Assembly (NCBI GenBank): GCA_965243095.1
Contig: OZ251530.1
Location: 3,038,001 to 3,102,000 of the forward strand
Direction of reading: 5' to 3'
From: VXYL01 sp965243095
Lineage (GTDB): Bacteria; Pseudomonadota; Gammaproteobacteria; Pseudomonadales; Azotimanducaceae
Length of the DNA: 64,000 nt
The notes under the pieces were generated by a model. The model ran no database searches. It worked only from the letters and a program-made list of their open reading frames with translations, and was not told the origin of the DNA. The translations under genes and the position numbers were made by a program. Below, one piece after another: positions 26,527 through 35,039 of the stretch (position 1 is its first letter; each line of letters starts with the position of its first letter).

Positions 26527-27248
26527 GCCGCTTCGCCGCTGTCGCCGGCCGCGTCAAGGCGGAGTTCGATGTTCTCCAACGGCCAGCCACCGCGCCGTTT
26601 CAGCACGTCCACGCGCAAACGCCGTTCGGGCAGAGGCGACAGCCGCAGCCGCAGTTCGGCGGCCGACGCCTCGCGCGCCGCGGCGACCGGCCGGAAGAGG
26701 CATCCCCAAGCGCCGCCTTGTCTCGCCGCAAGCAGCAGGCGGCGCGTTCGAGCCATGTCGATTCTGGACGGCCAGCCGAGCACGGCACCGCACACTCCCG
26801 TAAGGAGCGCCTGTTCCAGCGCCCAGAGCGCCTCGGCGCGGGTGCCGGGCGTGATCAGCAGCACCTTGGCGGGGTCGACGCCGGCCGCCGCCAATGCCGG
26901 AGCGTAGGGCACGAACGGCGGTTCAATCCACGCGAGCCAACGCGCTTCGTCCTTGGACAACGCCACCAGCGCGGGCAGGATCAAGCCGAGTTCGCCAATG
27001 CCCGGCATCGAACAAAGCAGCTCCGTCAAGCCTGCCCGCGGCCAACCGCCGCCTGCGAACACGGCGTCTAGCGTAGCGAACCCGGTGCTTATGCCGGCGG
27101 CCGAGCGCCCGGCTGCGCCAGCGGATGCGAAATCCCGCGCCCGCCACAAGGCGTTGCCCGAATGCGCCCTTTGGCCAGCGAAAGACCTGATGCCCTCCAC
27201 GGCAGCCAAGCCGATCGGGTCGGCATCCGCCAAAAACTGTTTTTTCAT
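26523..27248 (-). CDS. imuA: ImuA, RecA-like mutasome subunit
   Basis: 241 residues of the ImuA (SulA/RecA-like) family, essential for DnaE2/ImuB-dependent mutagenesis. The family block ISTGFATLDAVFAGGGWPRAGLTELL lies at about 55-80, followed by WIEPPFVPYAPALAAAGVDPAKVLL. No canonical P-loop is present, as is typical of ImuA. The start at 27248 places the gene directly behind the LexA box; the frame runs 54 codons further through the promoter. It is first of the imuA-imuB pair, leftward, with dnaE2 behind. Confidence 0.88.
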   Translation of the reverse strand: MKKQFLADADPIGLAAVEGIRSFAGQRAHSGNALWRARDFASAGAAGRSAAGISTGFATLDAVFAGGGWPRAGLTELLCSMPGIGELGLILPALVALSKDEARWLAWIEPPFVPYAPALAAAGVDPAKVLLITPGTRAEALWALEQALLTGVCGAVLGWPSRIDMARTRRLLLAARQGGAWGCLFRPVAAAREASAAELRLRLSPLPERRLRVDVLKRRGGWPLENIELRLDAAGDSGEAA

Positions 27249-27259
27249 ATAGATAATAT

Positions 27260-27279
27260 GACTGTTTCCATGCACAGTA
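27260..27279. promoter_or_regulatory. LexA box (SOS operator) of imuA
   Basis: GACTGTTTCCATGCACAGTA contains CTGT-N8-ACAG, the strict CTG-N10-CAG core of gammaproteobacterial LexA sites. It starts 12 bp before the imuA ATG, in the divergent gap with the GT39-like gene, where bound LexA would block the imuA promoter. The AT-rich stretch next to it (27245-27260) could hold the -10. Confidence 0.8.
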
Positions 27280-27358
27280 TCAAGGGAAGGGAACGGGAAG
27301 GGATGGACGGGGCCGGGCGAGTGGGCGAGTATAGGAAAGGGCATGCGGCGCATCCGTC

Positions 27359-27422
27359 TGTTACGCTCGCTTGGTGTCTTTGGGGAAAGTGATGGCGCTT
27401 CGCCGCTCAAGCGAAACCGCCG
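27359..27422 (+). repeat. Leader repeat, copy 1
   Basis: About 64 bp covering the ribosome site and first codons of the GT39-like gene. It resembles 29867-29931, the same position in the sugar-dehydrogenase gene. Both begin with the identical 17-mer TGTTACGCTCGCTTGGT, then GGGGAAAG and an ATG followed by Ala-Leu-Arg codons, then GCTCAAGC. Similarity fades once inside each gene. Confidence 0.75.
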
Positions 27423-29821
27423 GCGTCGGCGGGTGCCGCGGCTCGTTTCCCAAGCGCACCATGCGGGCGCTGAGATCCCATGTGGCGGCGCTCGGGGTGC
27501 TCGCCGTGGTGTTCGCGTTCGGCGTGTTGGCCGCGGACGACTATGGTTTGGCGACCGACCAAGAGCTGCAATACGAACTTGGTCGCGCCACCGTGGATTG
27601 GGTGCTCGGGCGAAACGAGGCCCTCCTGCACCATAGCAACATACGCTACTACGGTGCCGCGTTCGAGGTGGCCTTGCTAGCGGTCGAGCGCGTCTTGGGG
27701 TTGACCGACGTGCATCACATCTACCTTAGCCGCTATATCCTGAGCCATTGCTTTTTCCTAATTGGCGCGTTCGCCTGCTACATGCTGGCGCGTCGCTTGT
27801 TCAACAGCCGCACGTTGGCCTTCTACGCGATGTTGTTCTTTCTCTGCCATCCACGGCTTCACGCGACCTCGTTTTTCAACAGCAAGGACATACCGTTCCT
27901 GAGCATGTTCATGATCGCGCTTCTGTTCGCGCATTGGGCATTGCGCCGACGGGTCGGCGTCGGCGGTTTCGCTTTGCTCGGCGTGTGGCTCGGTGTTGCC
28001 GGCACCATCCGGCCAATGGCGTTCTTGCTGGTGGCGCTGGTCGCGTTGGCGCGGTGCGTGGACCTCTTTGGCGCGTCTCGACGCGAGCGGATGCGCATTC
28101 TGGCCGGTATCGGCACGCTGGGTTTGTGTTCCTGCGCCGCGTTCTTCGCTGGGCTGCCGTACTTGTGGGGCAATCCGCCGGCGCGGTTCGCCGAGTGGTT
28201 CGCGCTGATGTCGGACCACACCAACGTGGCCAATGCGTTGTTTCTTGGTGAACTGATCAGCACGGACCGGCGTCCGTTCTCCTATTTGCCCGTGTGGTTC
28301 GCGATTACCACGCCACCTTTTGTGACCGTGCTTGCGCTGCTTGGCGGCGGTGCGTTTTTCGCGAAACTCGCCGCTCGTCCAAGCCGAGCGCTTGCCGACG
28401 TTCGCTTGCGATTTCAAGTTTTGCTCGCGGTGTGCGTTCTCGCAACAGCTATCGTCGTTACCTATTGGGTGGGAAATATCTATCATGGCTGGCGTCACCT
28501 TCACTTCGTGTATGGACCGGTGTGCCTTGCCGCCGCCGGCGGGTTGGCTTGGCTGGGCCGGAGTGTCGGCCCAAGGTTGGCTTCGCTCGGGCGCGTTGTT
28601 GCAGCGCTTGGCGTGGGGGCTGCAGTCGCGTGGATGGCGATTTTGCACCCGCACGGGCACGCCTATTTTAATTTTCTGGTCGATCGGAAGACGCCGGATC
28701 GGCTGCGTACGCAGTTTGACTTGGACTTTTGGTATGTCGGATACAAGGAGGCGTTGGAGTTTCTGCTCGATGCGCATCCCGGACGAATCCCGGTTACTGG
28801 CCGCCTTGGGGACAGCATGGTGATGTTGTCGGCCCCGGAGCGCCGGCGCGTTGCCGACACGATTGGCTTCTCGGCGTATTTCGACACGAAAATACCAGCG
28901 TATTGGCGGCCCGGGGAGACCGAGGAACCCTACGTTCGTCCCGTTTACGTTCGCCGCGTGTTCGCGAACACGCTTTACGCGATCACGCGGTTGGAAGTGA
29001 ACGTGGACGAGGACAGTCGATACCACGCGGACTATCTCGCCGCCTTGTCGAGCCCGCCAGTGGCGGTGGCCTCCTTCAACGTGCATTGGCAGGACAACGT
29101 GCTCACCTATCTGCGGAAGGATTGCGAACCGGCCGATGCCGAACCGTTTGTTGTGAACGGAGGCTTGCCGGCGGTGCATGGGCGTTTCTTCCTGCATGTC
29201 TTGGGCGACGACAGGAACGCACCTCCGTGGGGCGATGACTTGCACAATTTGGACTTTCAGTTTCGCCACCGCGGGATCGTGTTCAGGGACGACGCATCTC
29301 GCGTCTGCATGGCGCGGGTGTCGTTGCGGAGCTTCGATGTGGTGGACGCCATCCGCACCGGACAGCTAGACGTCAATGGCGCGCCCTTGTGGTCGCACGA
29401 GATCCGCAACACCGATTTGCCTTTGCTGCATGCCGTGTTGGCCCGCGTTCGCACCGCCGCGCCAGTGGCGCAGGACAGTTTCGATGTCCACTGGGACAAC
29501 GGTGCCCTCGTGTACATAAAGGAGGATTGCACGGCCGAGGACCGAGCGAGGCCGTTCTTCCTGCACGCCGTGCCGTTCGACCTCGGCGGGGTGCCGCGTT
29601 CGGTGGCGCGGAAGGGCTTTGTGAACCGCGATTTTCTCTTCGCCACGCACGGTACTGTGCAGGGCGGAGTGTGCGTGGCGCGGGCGCGGTTGCCCCGTCT
29701 TGGAGTGCGGGAGGTGAAGACGGGCCAGTTCAGCGACGGGGAGGGCGAACTTTGGCGCGTTGAGTTCTTGGTGCCGGACACCGGATCCGTGCGCACGCCC
29801 AATCAAGGCCCGGGGCGATGA
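27392..29821 (+). CDS. GT39-like membrane glycosyltransferase homologue
   Basis: 809 residues with about ten membrane helices up to residue 430, in the style of GT-C dolichyl-phosphate-mannose-protein mannosyltransferases (PMT/ArnT relatives). A possible acidic catalytic residue is in GLATDQELQYE near the start of the first large loop. SFFNSKDIPFLSMF and GWRHLHFVYGP are PMT-like loop motifs. The C-terminal 320 residues are soluble, with two similar blocks (FNVHWQDNVLTYLRKDC and FDVHWDNGALVYIKEDC), so a duplicated extracytoplasmic domain is likely. The ATG at 27392 follows GGGGAAAG. Third positions are visibly less GC-rich than in neighbours, which may indicate acquisition. The next gene starts 81 nt later. 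Substrate unknown. Confidence 0.7.
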   Translation: MALRRSSETAGVGGCRGSFPKRTMRALRSHVAALGVLAVVFAFGVLAADDYGLATDQELQYELGRATVDWVLGRNEALLHHSNIRYYGAAFEVALLAVERVLGLTDVHHIYLSRYILSHCFFLIGAFACYMLARRLFNSRTLAFYAMLFFLCHPRLHATSFFNSKDIPFLSMFMIALLFAHWALRRRVGVGGFALLGVWLGVAGTIRPMAFLLVALVALARCVDLFGASRRERMRILAGIGTLGLCSCAAFFAGLPYLWGNPPARFAEWFALMSDHTNVANALFLGELISTDRRPFSYLPVWFAITTPPFVTVLALLGGGAFFAKLAARPSRALADVRLRFQVLLAVCVLATAIVVTYWVGNIYHGWRHLHFVYGPVCLAAAGGLAWLGRSVGPRLASLGRVVAALGVGAAVAWMAILHPHGHAYFNFLVDRKTPDRLRTQFDLDFWYVGYKEALEFLLDAHPGRIPVTGRLGDSMVMLSAPERRRVADTIGFSAYFDTKIPAYWRPGETEEPYVRPVYVRRVFANTLYAITRLEVNVDEDSRYHADYLAALSSPPVAVASFNVHWQDNVLTYLRKDCEPADAEPFVVNGGLPAVHGRFFLHVLGDDRNAPPWGDDLHNLDFQFRHRGIVFRDDASRVCMARVSLRSFDVVDAIRTGQLDVNGAPLWSHEIRNTDLPLLHAVLARVRTAAPVAQDSFDVHWDNGALVYIKEDCTAEDRARPFFLHAVPFDLGGVPRSVARKGFVNRDFLFATHGTVQGGVCVARARLPRLGVREVKTGQFSDGEGELWRVEFLVPDTGSVRTPNQGPGR

Positions 29822-29866
29822 AGTACGCAGCGGGGCTGTGGCGCAAGCGCGCGAGGCGCAGCTGTT

Positions 29867-29931
29867 TGTTACGCTCGCTTGGTTTGTCGTTGGGGAAAGC
29901 GATGGCACTTCGCACGCTCAAGCAAGCCGCC
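29867..29931 (+). repeat. Leader repeat, copy 2
   Basis: Partner of 27359-27422. It shares the 17-mer TGTTACGCTCGCTTGGT (29867-29883), GGGGAAAG (29892-29899), the start codon context and GCTCAAGC. It overlaps the ribosome site and first codons of the PQQ-type sugar dehydrogenase, within the open reading space after the GT39-like gene. Confidence 0.75.
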
Positions 29932-31452
29932 TGCGTCGCAGCGGTTGCCACCGTCGCGGGCGCCACGGCGCAGGATGGCGCGAGACCGTATCGGGATCGG
30001 CTGTACGCCAACCACTGCGCCGTCTGCCACGGCGAGCGGCTCGAAGGCGCGGCGCAAGGCACGCCGCTGGCGGGCGCGGCATTGCAACAAGGCGACACCG
30101 TCGATGCGATAGCCAAGAGCATCGCCCAAGGATCGCCGGAGAAGGGCATGCCGAAGTGGGAGGACACGCTTTCCGAACGGCAGATCCGCCACTTGGCGCT
30201 CTACATCGCCGAAATCCGCAGCGACGTCGGCTACAGCAACTTCCACTACAGCACACGCTTGGTCGTGCCGCAGGGCGCCATCGCCTCCAAGCACCACGAC
30301 TTCGCGTTGGAAACCGTCATCAACGGCCTGGATCCGCTGCCGTACTCCATCGCGCCGCTGCCGGACGGCGGGCTGCTGCTCACCGAGAAGAAGCGGGGCC
30401 TCAGCGTGGTTTCCGCGCAGGGCGTCAAGTCCGCCTTCGTGCAAGGCACGCCGAAGGCGTACGCGGATTCCTTCGTGGTGGGCTTGGAGCAGGAGTGGGG
30501 GCACGGCTGGCTGCTGGACGTGGCCCTCCATCCCGAATACGAGAAGAACGGCTGGGTGTATCTGCACTTCGGCGACCGTTGCGAGGATTGCGCCAAGGGC
30601 GGCGGCCTCTTCCGGCGAAGGGGCGGCCCGCTGTCCATGAACAAGGTGGTGCGCGGCCGCATCCAAGACGGCCGGTGGACGGACGAGCAGGTGATCTGGG
30701 ACGCCCCGCGCCGGTTCTACGGCCCGGCGACGGATTTGGGCGCCGGCGGCCGCCTGTGCTTCGACGGCCAAGGCCACCTGTTCATCAGCGTCGGCATGAG
30801 TGGCTTCGACAACCACACCGGCATCCAAGACCTCGCCAGCCCGTGGGGCAAGATCCACCGTGTGCGCGACGATGGCGACATTCCGCCCGACAACCCGTTC
30901 GTGGCCGTGGAAGACGCCTTCAAGAGCATCTGGACCTACGGCCACCGCAGCCCGCAGGGCTTGGAGTTCAACCACGCGGATGGCGCGCTTTGGGGCACCG
31001 AGATGGGCCCGCGCGGCGGCGACGAGATCAACCGCCTGCTGCCCGGGCGCAACTACGGCTGGCCGCTCACCTCCAAGGGCTTGAACTACGACGGCTCGCC
31101 GGTGGCCTACGGCAAGCGCCTCGGCATCGAGTTCGACATGCGCGACATCGAGCAGCCGGTGGTCGATCTCACCCCTTCGCCGGCGGTGTCCAGCTTCGTC
31201 TTCTACCGCGGCGGCGCGTTCCCGCGGTGGCGCGACAACATCTTGGTCGGCGCCCTCAAGGCGCGCACCCTGCAACGCATGGTGGTGCGCGACGGCCGCG
31301 TGGTGGAAACTGAGACCCTGCTCGCCGACTTGGCCCGCTTCCGCGACATCGAGGTGGGGCCGGACGGCGCCATCTACCTCCTGCTAGAGCACAACTCCGG
31401 CGGCCGCATCCTGCGCATGGTGCCGGCGAAGAAGACCACGGCGCTGCGGTAG
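29902..31452 (+). CDS. PQQ-dependent sugar dehydrogenase with N-terminal cytochrome c
   Basis: 516 residues. Signal peptide 1-24 (ending GATAQDG). A class I cytochrome c domain (25-120) has the haem motif C39-AVC42-H43 and a distal Met in KGMPKW. It is fused to a six-bladed soluble glucose/aldose dehydrogenase domain (130-510) with PYSIAPLPDGGLLLTEK, GLLDVALHP-like WLLDVALHPEY, GHRSPQGL and HGHRSPQ/EIN-type cofactor loops (GPRGGDEINRL). Such periplasmic enzymes oxidise aldoses with PQQ; the fused haem would pass electrons onward. PQQ synthesis genes are not in the window. The ATG at 29902 lies behind GGGGAAAG in the duplicated leader. The second dehydrogenase begins 53 nt later. Confidence 0.85.
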   Translation: MALRTLKQAACVAAVATVAGATAQDGARPYRDRLYANHCAVCHGERLEGAAQGTPLAGAALQQGDTVDAIAKSIAQGSPEKGMPKWEDTLSERQIRHLALYIAEIRSDVGYSNFHYSTRLVVPQGAIASKHHDFALETVINGLDPLPYSIAPLPDGGLLLTEKKRGLSVVSAQGVKSAFVQGTPKAYADSFVVGLEQEWGHGWLLDVALHPEYEKNGWVYLHFGDRCEDCAKGGGLFRRRGGPLSMNKVVRGRIQDGRWTDEQVIWDAPRRFYGPATDLGAGGRLCFDGQGHLFISVGMSGFDNHTGIQDLASPWGKIHRVRDDGDIPPDNPFVAVEDAFKSIWTYGHRSPQGLEFNHADGALWGTEMGPRGGDEINRLLPGRNYGWPLTSKGLNYDGSPVAYGKRLGIEFDMRDIEQPVVDLTPSPAVSSFVFYRGGAFPRWRDNILVGALKARTLQRMVVRDGRVVETETLLADLARFRDIEVGPDGAIYLLLEHNSGGRILRMVPAKKTTALR

Positions 31453-31505
31453 TGGCACGTTCACGTCATTTACGACATGGGCATGAATTGGAGAAGGAGG
31501 ATGCC

Positions 31506-34376
31506 ATGCGGCTGCATGAGGCGGGAGTAGGGGAGTTTGGCTTGCCGGGGCGTCGGTACGTCCTCGGCATCGCCGCGGCTTTGGCGCTGGCGGTTGCGCC
31601 GCCGGCGTTTGGCCAGCAGGCGCTTGCGGATCCCATACCGGAGGCGATTGCGAAAGGCGATCTGCTGCTCCGGGCGGTGCCGTTCGTGCGGGCGCCGCGC
31701 ACGTTCGATGCGGTGCGGCCGGGGGGCACCAACCTCGCCTACGCGCGCATTCAGTACCTGCTGCCCGTGCCCGCGGCTTCGGGCGGCGAACGTCGGCGGC
31801 TCGCGTTCAACGACGTGCGCGGCGTTTTGTATCTCACGGACGCCCATGGGCGTACGCCCAGCGTGTATTTGGACTTGCGCCGTGAGAATCTGGGTTTCAG
31901 CAACGCCAACTTCCCCAACGAGGCCGGGTTCTTGGGGTTCGCGTTCCATCCCGAGTTCGCCGAACCGGGTGCGCCCGGCTACGGGAAGCTGTACACCGCC
32001 TTCAGCGCTACGACCGCCAGCGGCGTGGCGGACTACGCGGCCGGCGGCGCCCGGCAGCACAGCGTCATCCGCGAGTGGACGGCGGCGGACGCCAACGCGG
32101 ACGTGTTCCGCGGCACGTCCCGGGAAGTGTTGCGCGTCGGCCAATTCGCGGCGAATCACAACGTCGGCACCATCGCCTTCAATCCCACCGCGGCGGCGGG
32201 CACGGCGGATTACGGTTTGTTGTACATCTGCTATGGCGATGGCGGCTCCCGCGACGATCCCTTCAACAACGGGCAGCGGCTGGACACGCCCCTCGGCGCC
32301 ATCGCCCGCATCGATCCGTTGGCCACCGGCGGCGGACGCGCCTACGGCATTCCGGCGGACAATCCGTTCGTCGGGCGAGCCGGCGTGGCGGAGGAGATCT
32401 GGGCCTACGGCTTGCGCCATCCGCAGCAGTTCTCCTGGGACGCGGACGGGCGCATGTTCCTCACCGACATCGGTCAAGACCAAATCGAGGAGCTGAACAT
32501 CGGTGAACGCGGCGCCAACTACGGCTGGCGGCTGCGCGAGGGCGCGTTTTCCACCGCGCACGGCATCGGCCGGTTTGGCGGCGGCCCGGTGTATCCGCTG
32601 CCGGCGGCGGATCCCCAACCGTTCGTCTATCCGGTGGCGCAATACGACCACGACGAAGGCTACGCTATCGGCGGCGGCTATGTGTATGAGGGTAGGGCAA
32701 TTCCGGCGTTGCGCGGCAAGTATCTGTTCACGGACTTCCCGCGTGGGCGGGTGTTCGCGGTGGAAACGGACGAGTTGTCGACCGAGCGGCCGGCGCCCAT
32801 CGAGGAGCTTCGCCTGGCCTTCGATGGCGAGGAGCGCGAACTGGCGGAGGTGGCCGGATTCGCCAACACCTATAAGCCCCCCGAGCAGCGGGTGGACGCC
32901 CGCTTTGGCGTCGACCACGATGGCGAGCTTTATCTGCTGGCCAAGGGCAACGGCTGGATTTACAAGCTGGAGGCGATTCCGAGCGTCCACCGGGTGCCGT
33001 TGTTCCTCTCGGCGGCGGAGCGCGAGCTGCGCGAGGGCTTTGTGCGCGTCCACAACCGTTCGAGCGTGGGCGGCGAGGTGGCCATCCACGCGGTGGACGA
33101 TGGCGGCGTGCGCGCCGGGCCGGTGACGCTGGCGCTCGCCGCCGGGCAAACGCGCCACTTCAACTCCACGGACTTGGAGGTGGGCGCGACGGGCAAGGGG
33201 CTGAGCGGCACGGTGGGCGAAGGGCAGGGCGCTTGGCGCTTGGAATTGTCCACGGCGCTGGATGTTGAGGCGCTGGCCTACATGCGCGCGGGCACTGGCT
33301 TTCTCACCACGCTGCACGAGACCGCCGCGCCGCTTGGCCACGCCCACGAGGTGGTGTTCTTCAATCCGGGGAGCAACGAGAACCAAGTGAGCCGGCTGCG
33401 CGTCGTCAACCCGGGCGACATGCCAGCCGAGGTCACCGTAACCGGCCACGACGACAACGGCACCGCGGCGCCCGGCGGCGCGGTTTCCTTCCAAGTGCCG
33501 GCCGCCAGCGCGGTCACCGTCACCGCGGCGCAGTTGGAAAAAGGCGACGCGGATCTCACCGGCGCGTTGGGCGATGGCGAAGGCAAGTGGCGGCTCTCCG
33601 TGGCCGCGGACCAGGACGTGCGCGTGCAGAGCCTGTTGTACGCGCCGGACGGCAACATCGCCAATCTCTCCACGCTCGCCGCCAGTGCCGGCGTGCCCTT
33701 TTTCCCCGCAGCCGGCGGCAAAGCGGAGGGTTTCGCCCGCATCGTCAATCGCTCCGACGAAGCCGGCGTCGTCACCATTCGCGCCGTGGACGACGCCGGG
33801 GTGGAGAAAGCGCCGATCACCTTGTCGCTGGCGGCCGGGCAGACGCGCCACTTCAACTCGACGAACTTGGAGCAGGGCAACACCAGCAAGGGCCTTTCCG
33901 CCGGCGTTGGCACCGGCGAGGGCGCGTGGCGTTTGGTGCTGGAGACGATCTTGGACATCGAGCCGCTCGCCTACATCCGCACCACCGGCGGCTTCGTCAC
34001 CAGCATGCACGATTTGGTGCCGCTCGCCGAGGGCCGCCACGAGGTGCCGACGTTCAATCCGGCCAGCAACACCAATCAGGTGAGCCTGTTGCGGGTCATC
34101 AATCCCGGCGCCGAGGAAGCCGCCGTGACCATCGCCGGCGTGGACGACGCGGGCATGGCGGGGGAGGGGGAGGTGCGCTTTTCGCTGCCCCCGGGCGCTG
34201 CGGCCACATGGAACGCCGCGCAGTTGGAACTCGGCGCGGCCGGTCTGGAGGGAAGCCTTGGCGATGGCGCGGGCAAGTGGCGTCTCACCGTGCGGGCCGA
34301 ACAGCCGCTGCAAGTGATGAGCCTGCTGCGCAGCCCGCAAGGCAACATCACCAACCTCTCCAGCCGCGGCGGCTAG
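31506..34376 (+). CDS. PQQ-type sugar dehydrogenase with four C-terminal beta repeats
   Basis: 956 residues. After a signal peptide (about 18-36, ending PPAFGQQ) there is a glucose/sorbosone-dehydrogenase propeller (50-495): FLGFAFHPEF, NHNVGTIAFNP, YGLRHPQQFSWD, DIGQDQIEELN. The remainder (500-956) holds four repeats of about 115 residues, alternating A-B-A-B. They contain RxxNRSxxxGxVxIxAVDDxG, GQTRHFNSTxLE, GEGxWRL and LxYxR or SLLxxPxGNIxNLS motifs. These look like an extracellular beta-domain found repeatedly in exported proteins. AGGAGG at 31495-31500 fixes the ATG at 31506. The M50 protease starts 2 nt after the stop. Substrate and surface or free location are unknown. Confidence 0.8.
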   Translation: MRLHEAGVGEFGLPGRRYVLGIAAALALAVAPPAFGQQALADPIPEAIAKGDLLLRAVPFVRAPRTFDAVRPGGTNLAYARIQYLLPVPAASGGERRRLAFNDVRGVLYLTDAHGRTPSVYLDLRRENLGFSNANFPNEAGFLGFAFHPEFAEPGAPGYGKLYTAFSATTASGVADYAAGGARQHSVIREWTAADANADVFRGTSREVLRVGQFAANHNVGTIAFNPTAAAGTADYGLLYICYGDGGSRDDPFNNGQRLDTPLGAIARIDPLATGGGRAYGIPADNPFVGRAGVAEEIWAYGLRHPQQFSWDADGRMFLTDIGQDQIEELNIGERGANYGWRLREGAFSTAHGIGRFGGGPVYPLPAADPQPFVYPVAQYDHDEGYAIGGGYVYEGRAIPALRGKYLFTDFPRGRVFAVETDELSTERPAPIEELRLAFDGEERELAEVAGFANTYKPPEQRVDARFGVDHDGELYLLAKGNGWIYKLEAIPSVHRVPLFLSAAERELREGFVRVHNRSSVGGEVAIHAVDDGGVRAGPVTLALAAGQTRHFNSTDLEVGATGKGLSGTVGEGQGAWRLELSTALDVEALAYMRAGTGFLTTLHETAAPLGHAHEVVFFNPGSNENQVSRLRVVNPGDMPAEVTVTGHDDNGTAAPGGAVSFQVPAASAVTVTAAQLEKGDADLTGALGDGEGKWRLSVAADQDVRVQSLLYAPDGNIANLSTLAASAGVPFFPAAGGKAEGFARIVNRSDEAGVVTIRAVDDAGVEKAPITLSLAAGQTRHFNSTNLEQGNTSKGLSAGVGTGEGAWRLVLETILDIEPLAYIRTTGGFVTSMHDLVPLAEGRHEVPTFNPASNTNQVSLLRVINPGAEEAAVTIAGVDDAGMAGEGEVRFSLPPGAAATWNAAQLELGAAGLEGSLGDGAGKWRLTVRAEQPLQVMSLLRSPQGNITNLSSRGG

Positions 34377-34378
34377 CC

Positions 34379-35029
34379 GTGGCGTCCCCCATCACGCTCT
34401 TGTTCAGCGGCGAAGCACCGCTGTTCGCGCTGCTCATCGGCGCGTTGGTCTTCTCGCTCACGTTTCACGAGTTCGGCCATGCGTTCGTGGCGAAATACTT
34501 CGGCGACGACACCGCCGAACGCGCTGGGCGACTGACGCTGAACCCCATCGCGCACATCGACCCGTTCGGCTTGCTCATGGTGGCGCTGGTGGGCTTCGGC
34601 TACGCCAAGCCAGTGCCGACGGATCCGCGCAACTTCCGCGCCAAGCGCGCGGACTTGTGGGTGGCCGCGGCCGGCCCGGCGATGAATCTGCTGCTGGCGG
34701 TGGTGGTGTGGAACGGCTTTCTGCTGCTGCGCGCCGGGGGTGTGGATTTCGTGTTCACGGATGGCGCGGTGCGGCTGGTGCAGTTGCTGGTGCTCATCAA
34801 TCTGCTGTTGATGGTGTTCAACCTGGTGCCGGTGGGGCCGTTGGACGGCCACTACATCCTGCCGCACCTGCTGCCGCGGCGCTTGGCGATGGCGTACCGC
34901 TACTACAACGCCCGTTACGGCGCTTGGGCGCTGCTGGCGCTCATCGTGCTGCAACTGCTGGGCGTGCCGGTGTTCTCCACGGTGATGACGGTGGCGCAGG
35001 GGCTGTTGCCTTGGGTGACGTTCGTATGA
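34379..35029 (+). CDS. M50 (site-2 protease) family metalloprotease
   Basis: 216-residue intramembrane zinc metalloprotease of the short M50 type. HEFGH at 30-34 (H-E-x-x-H) lies in the first helix. GPAMNLLLAV is the N-loop region, and FNLVPVGPLDG is the conserved NPxPxxxLDG-like motif supplying the third zinc ligand Asp. Five or six membrane helices; no PDZ domain, unlike RseP. The start is GTG at 34379, 2 nt after the preceding stop; the frame continues upstream inside that gene but without similarity. Such short M50 proteins have no defined substrate. Confidence 0.85.
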   Translation: MASPITLLFSGEAPLFALLIGALVFSLTFHEFGHAFVAKYFGDDTAERAGRLTLNPIAHIDPFGLLMVALVGFGYAKPVPTDPRNFRAKRADLWVAAAGPAMNLLLAVVVWNGFLLLRAGGVDFVFTDGAVRLVQLLVLINLLLMVFNLVPVGPLDGHYILPHLLPRRLAMAYRYYNARYGAWALLALIVLQLLGVPVFSTVMTVAQGLLPWVTFV

Positions 35030-35039
35030 GGCTTCAGCG

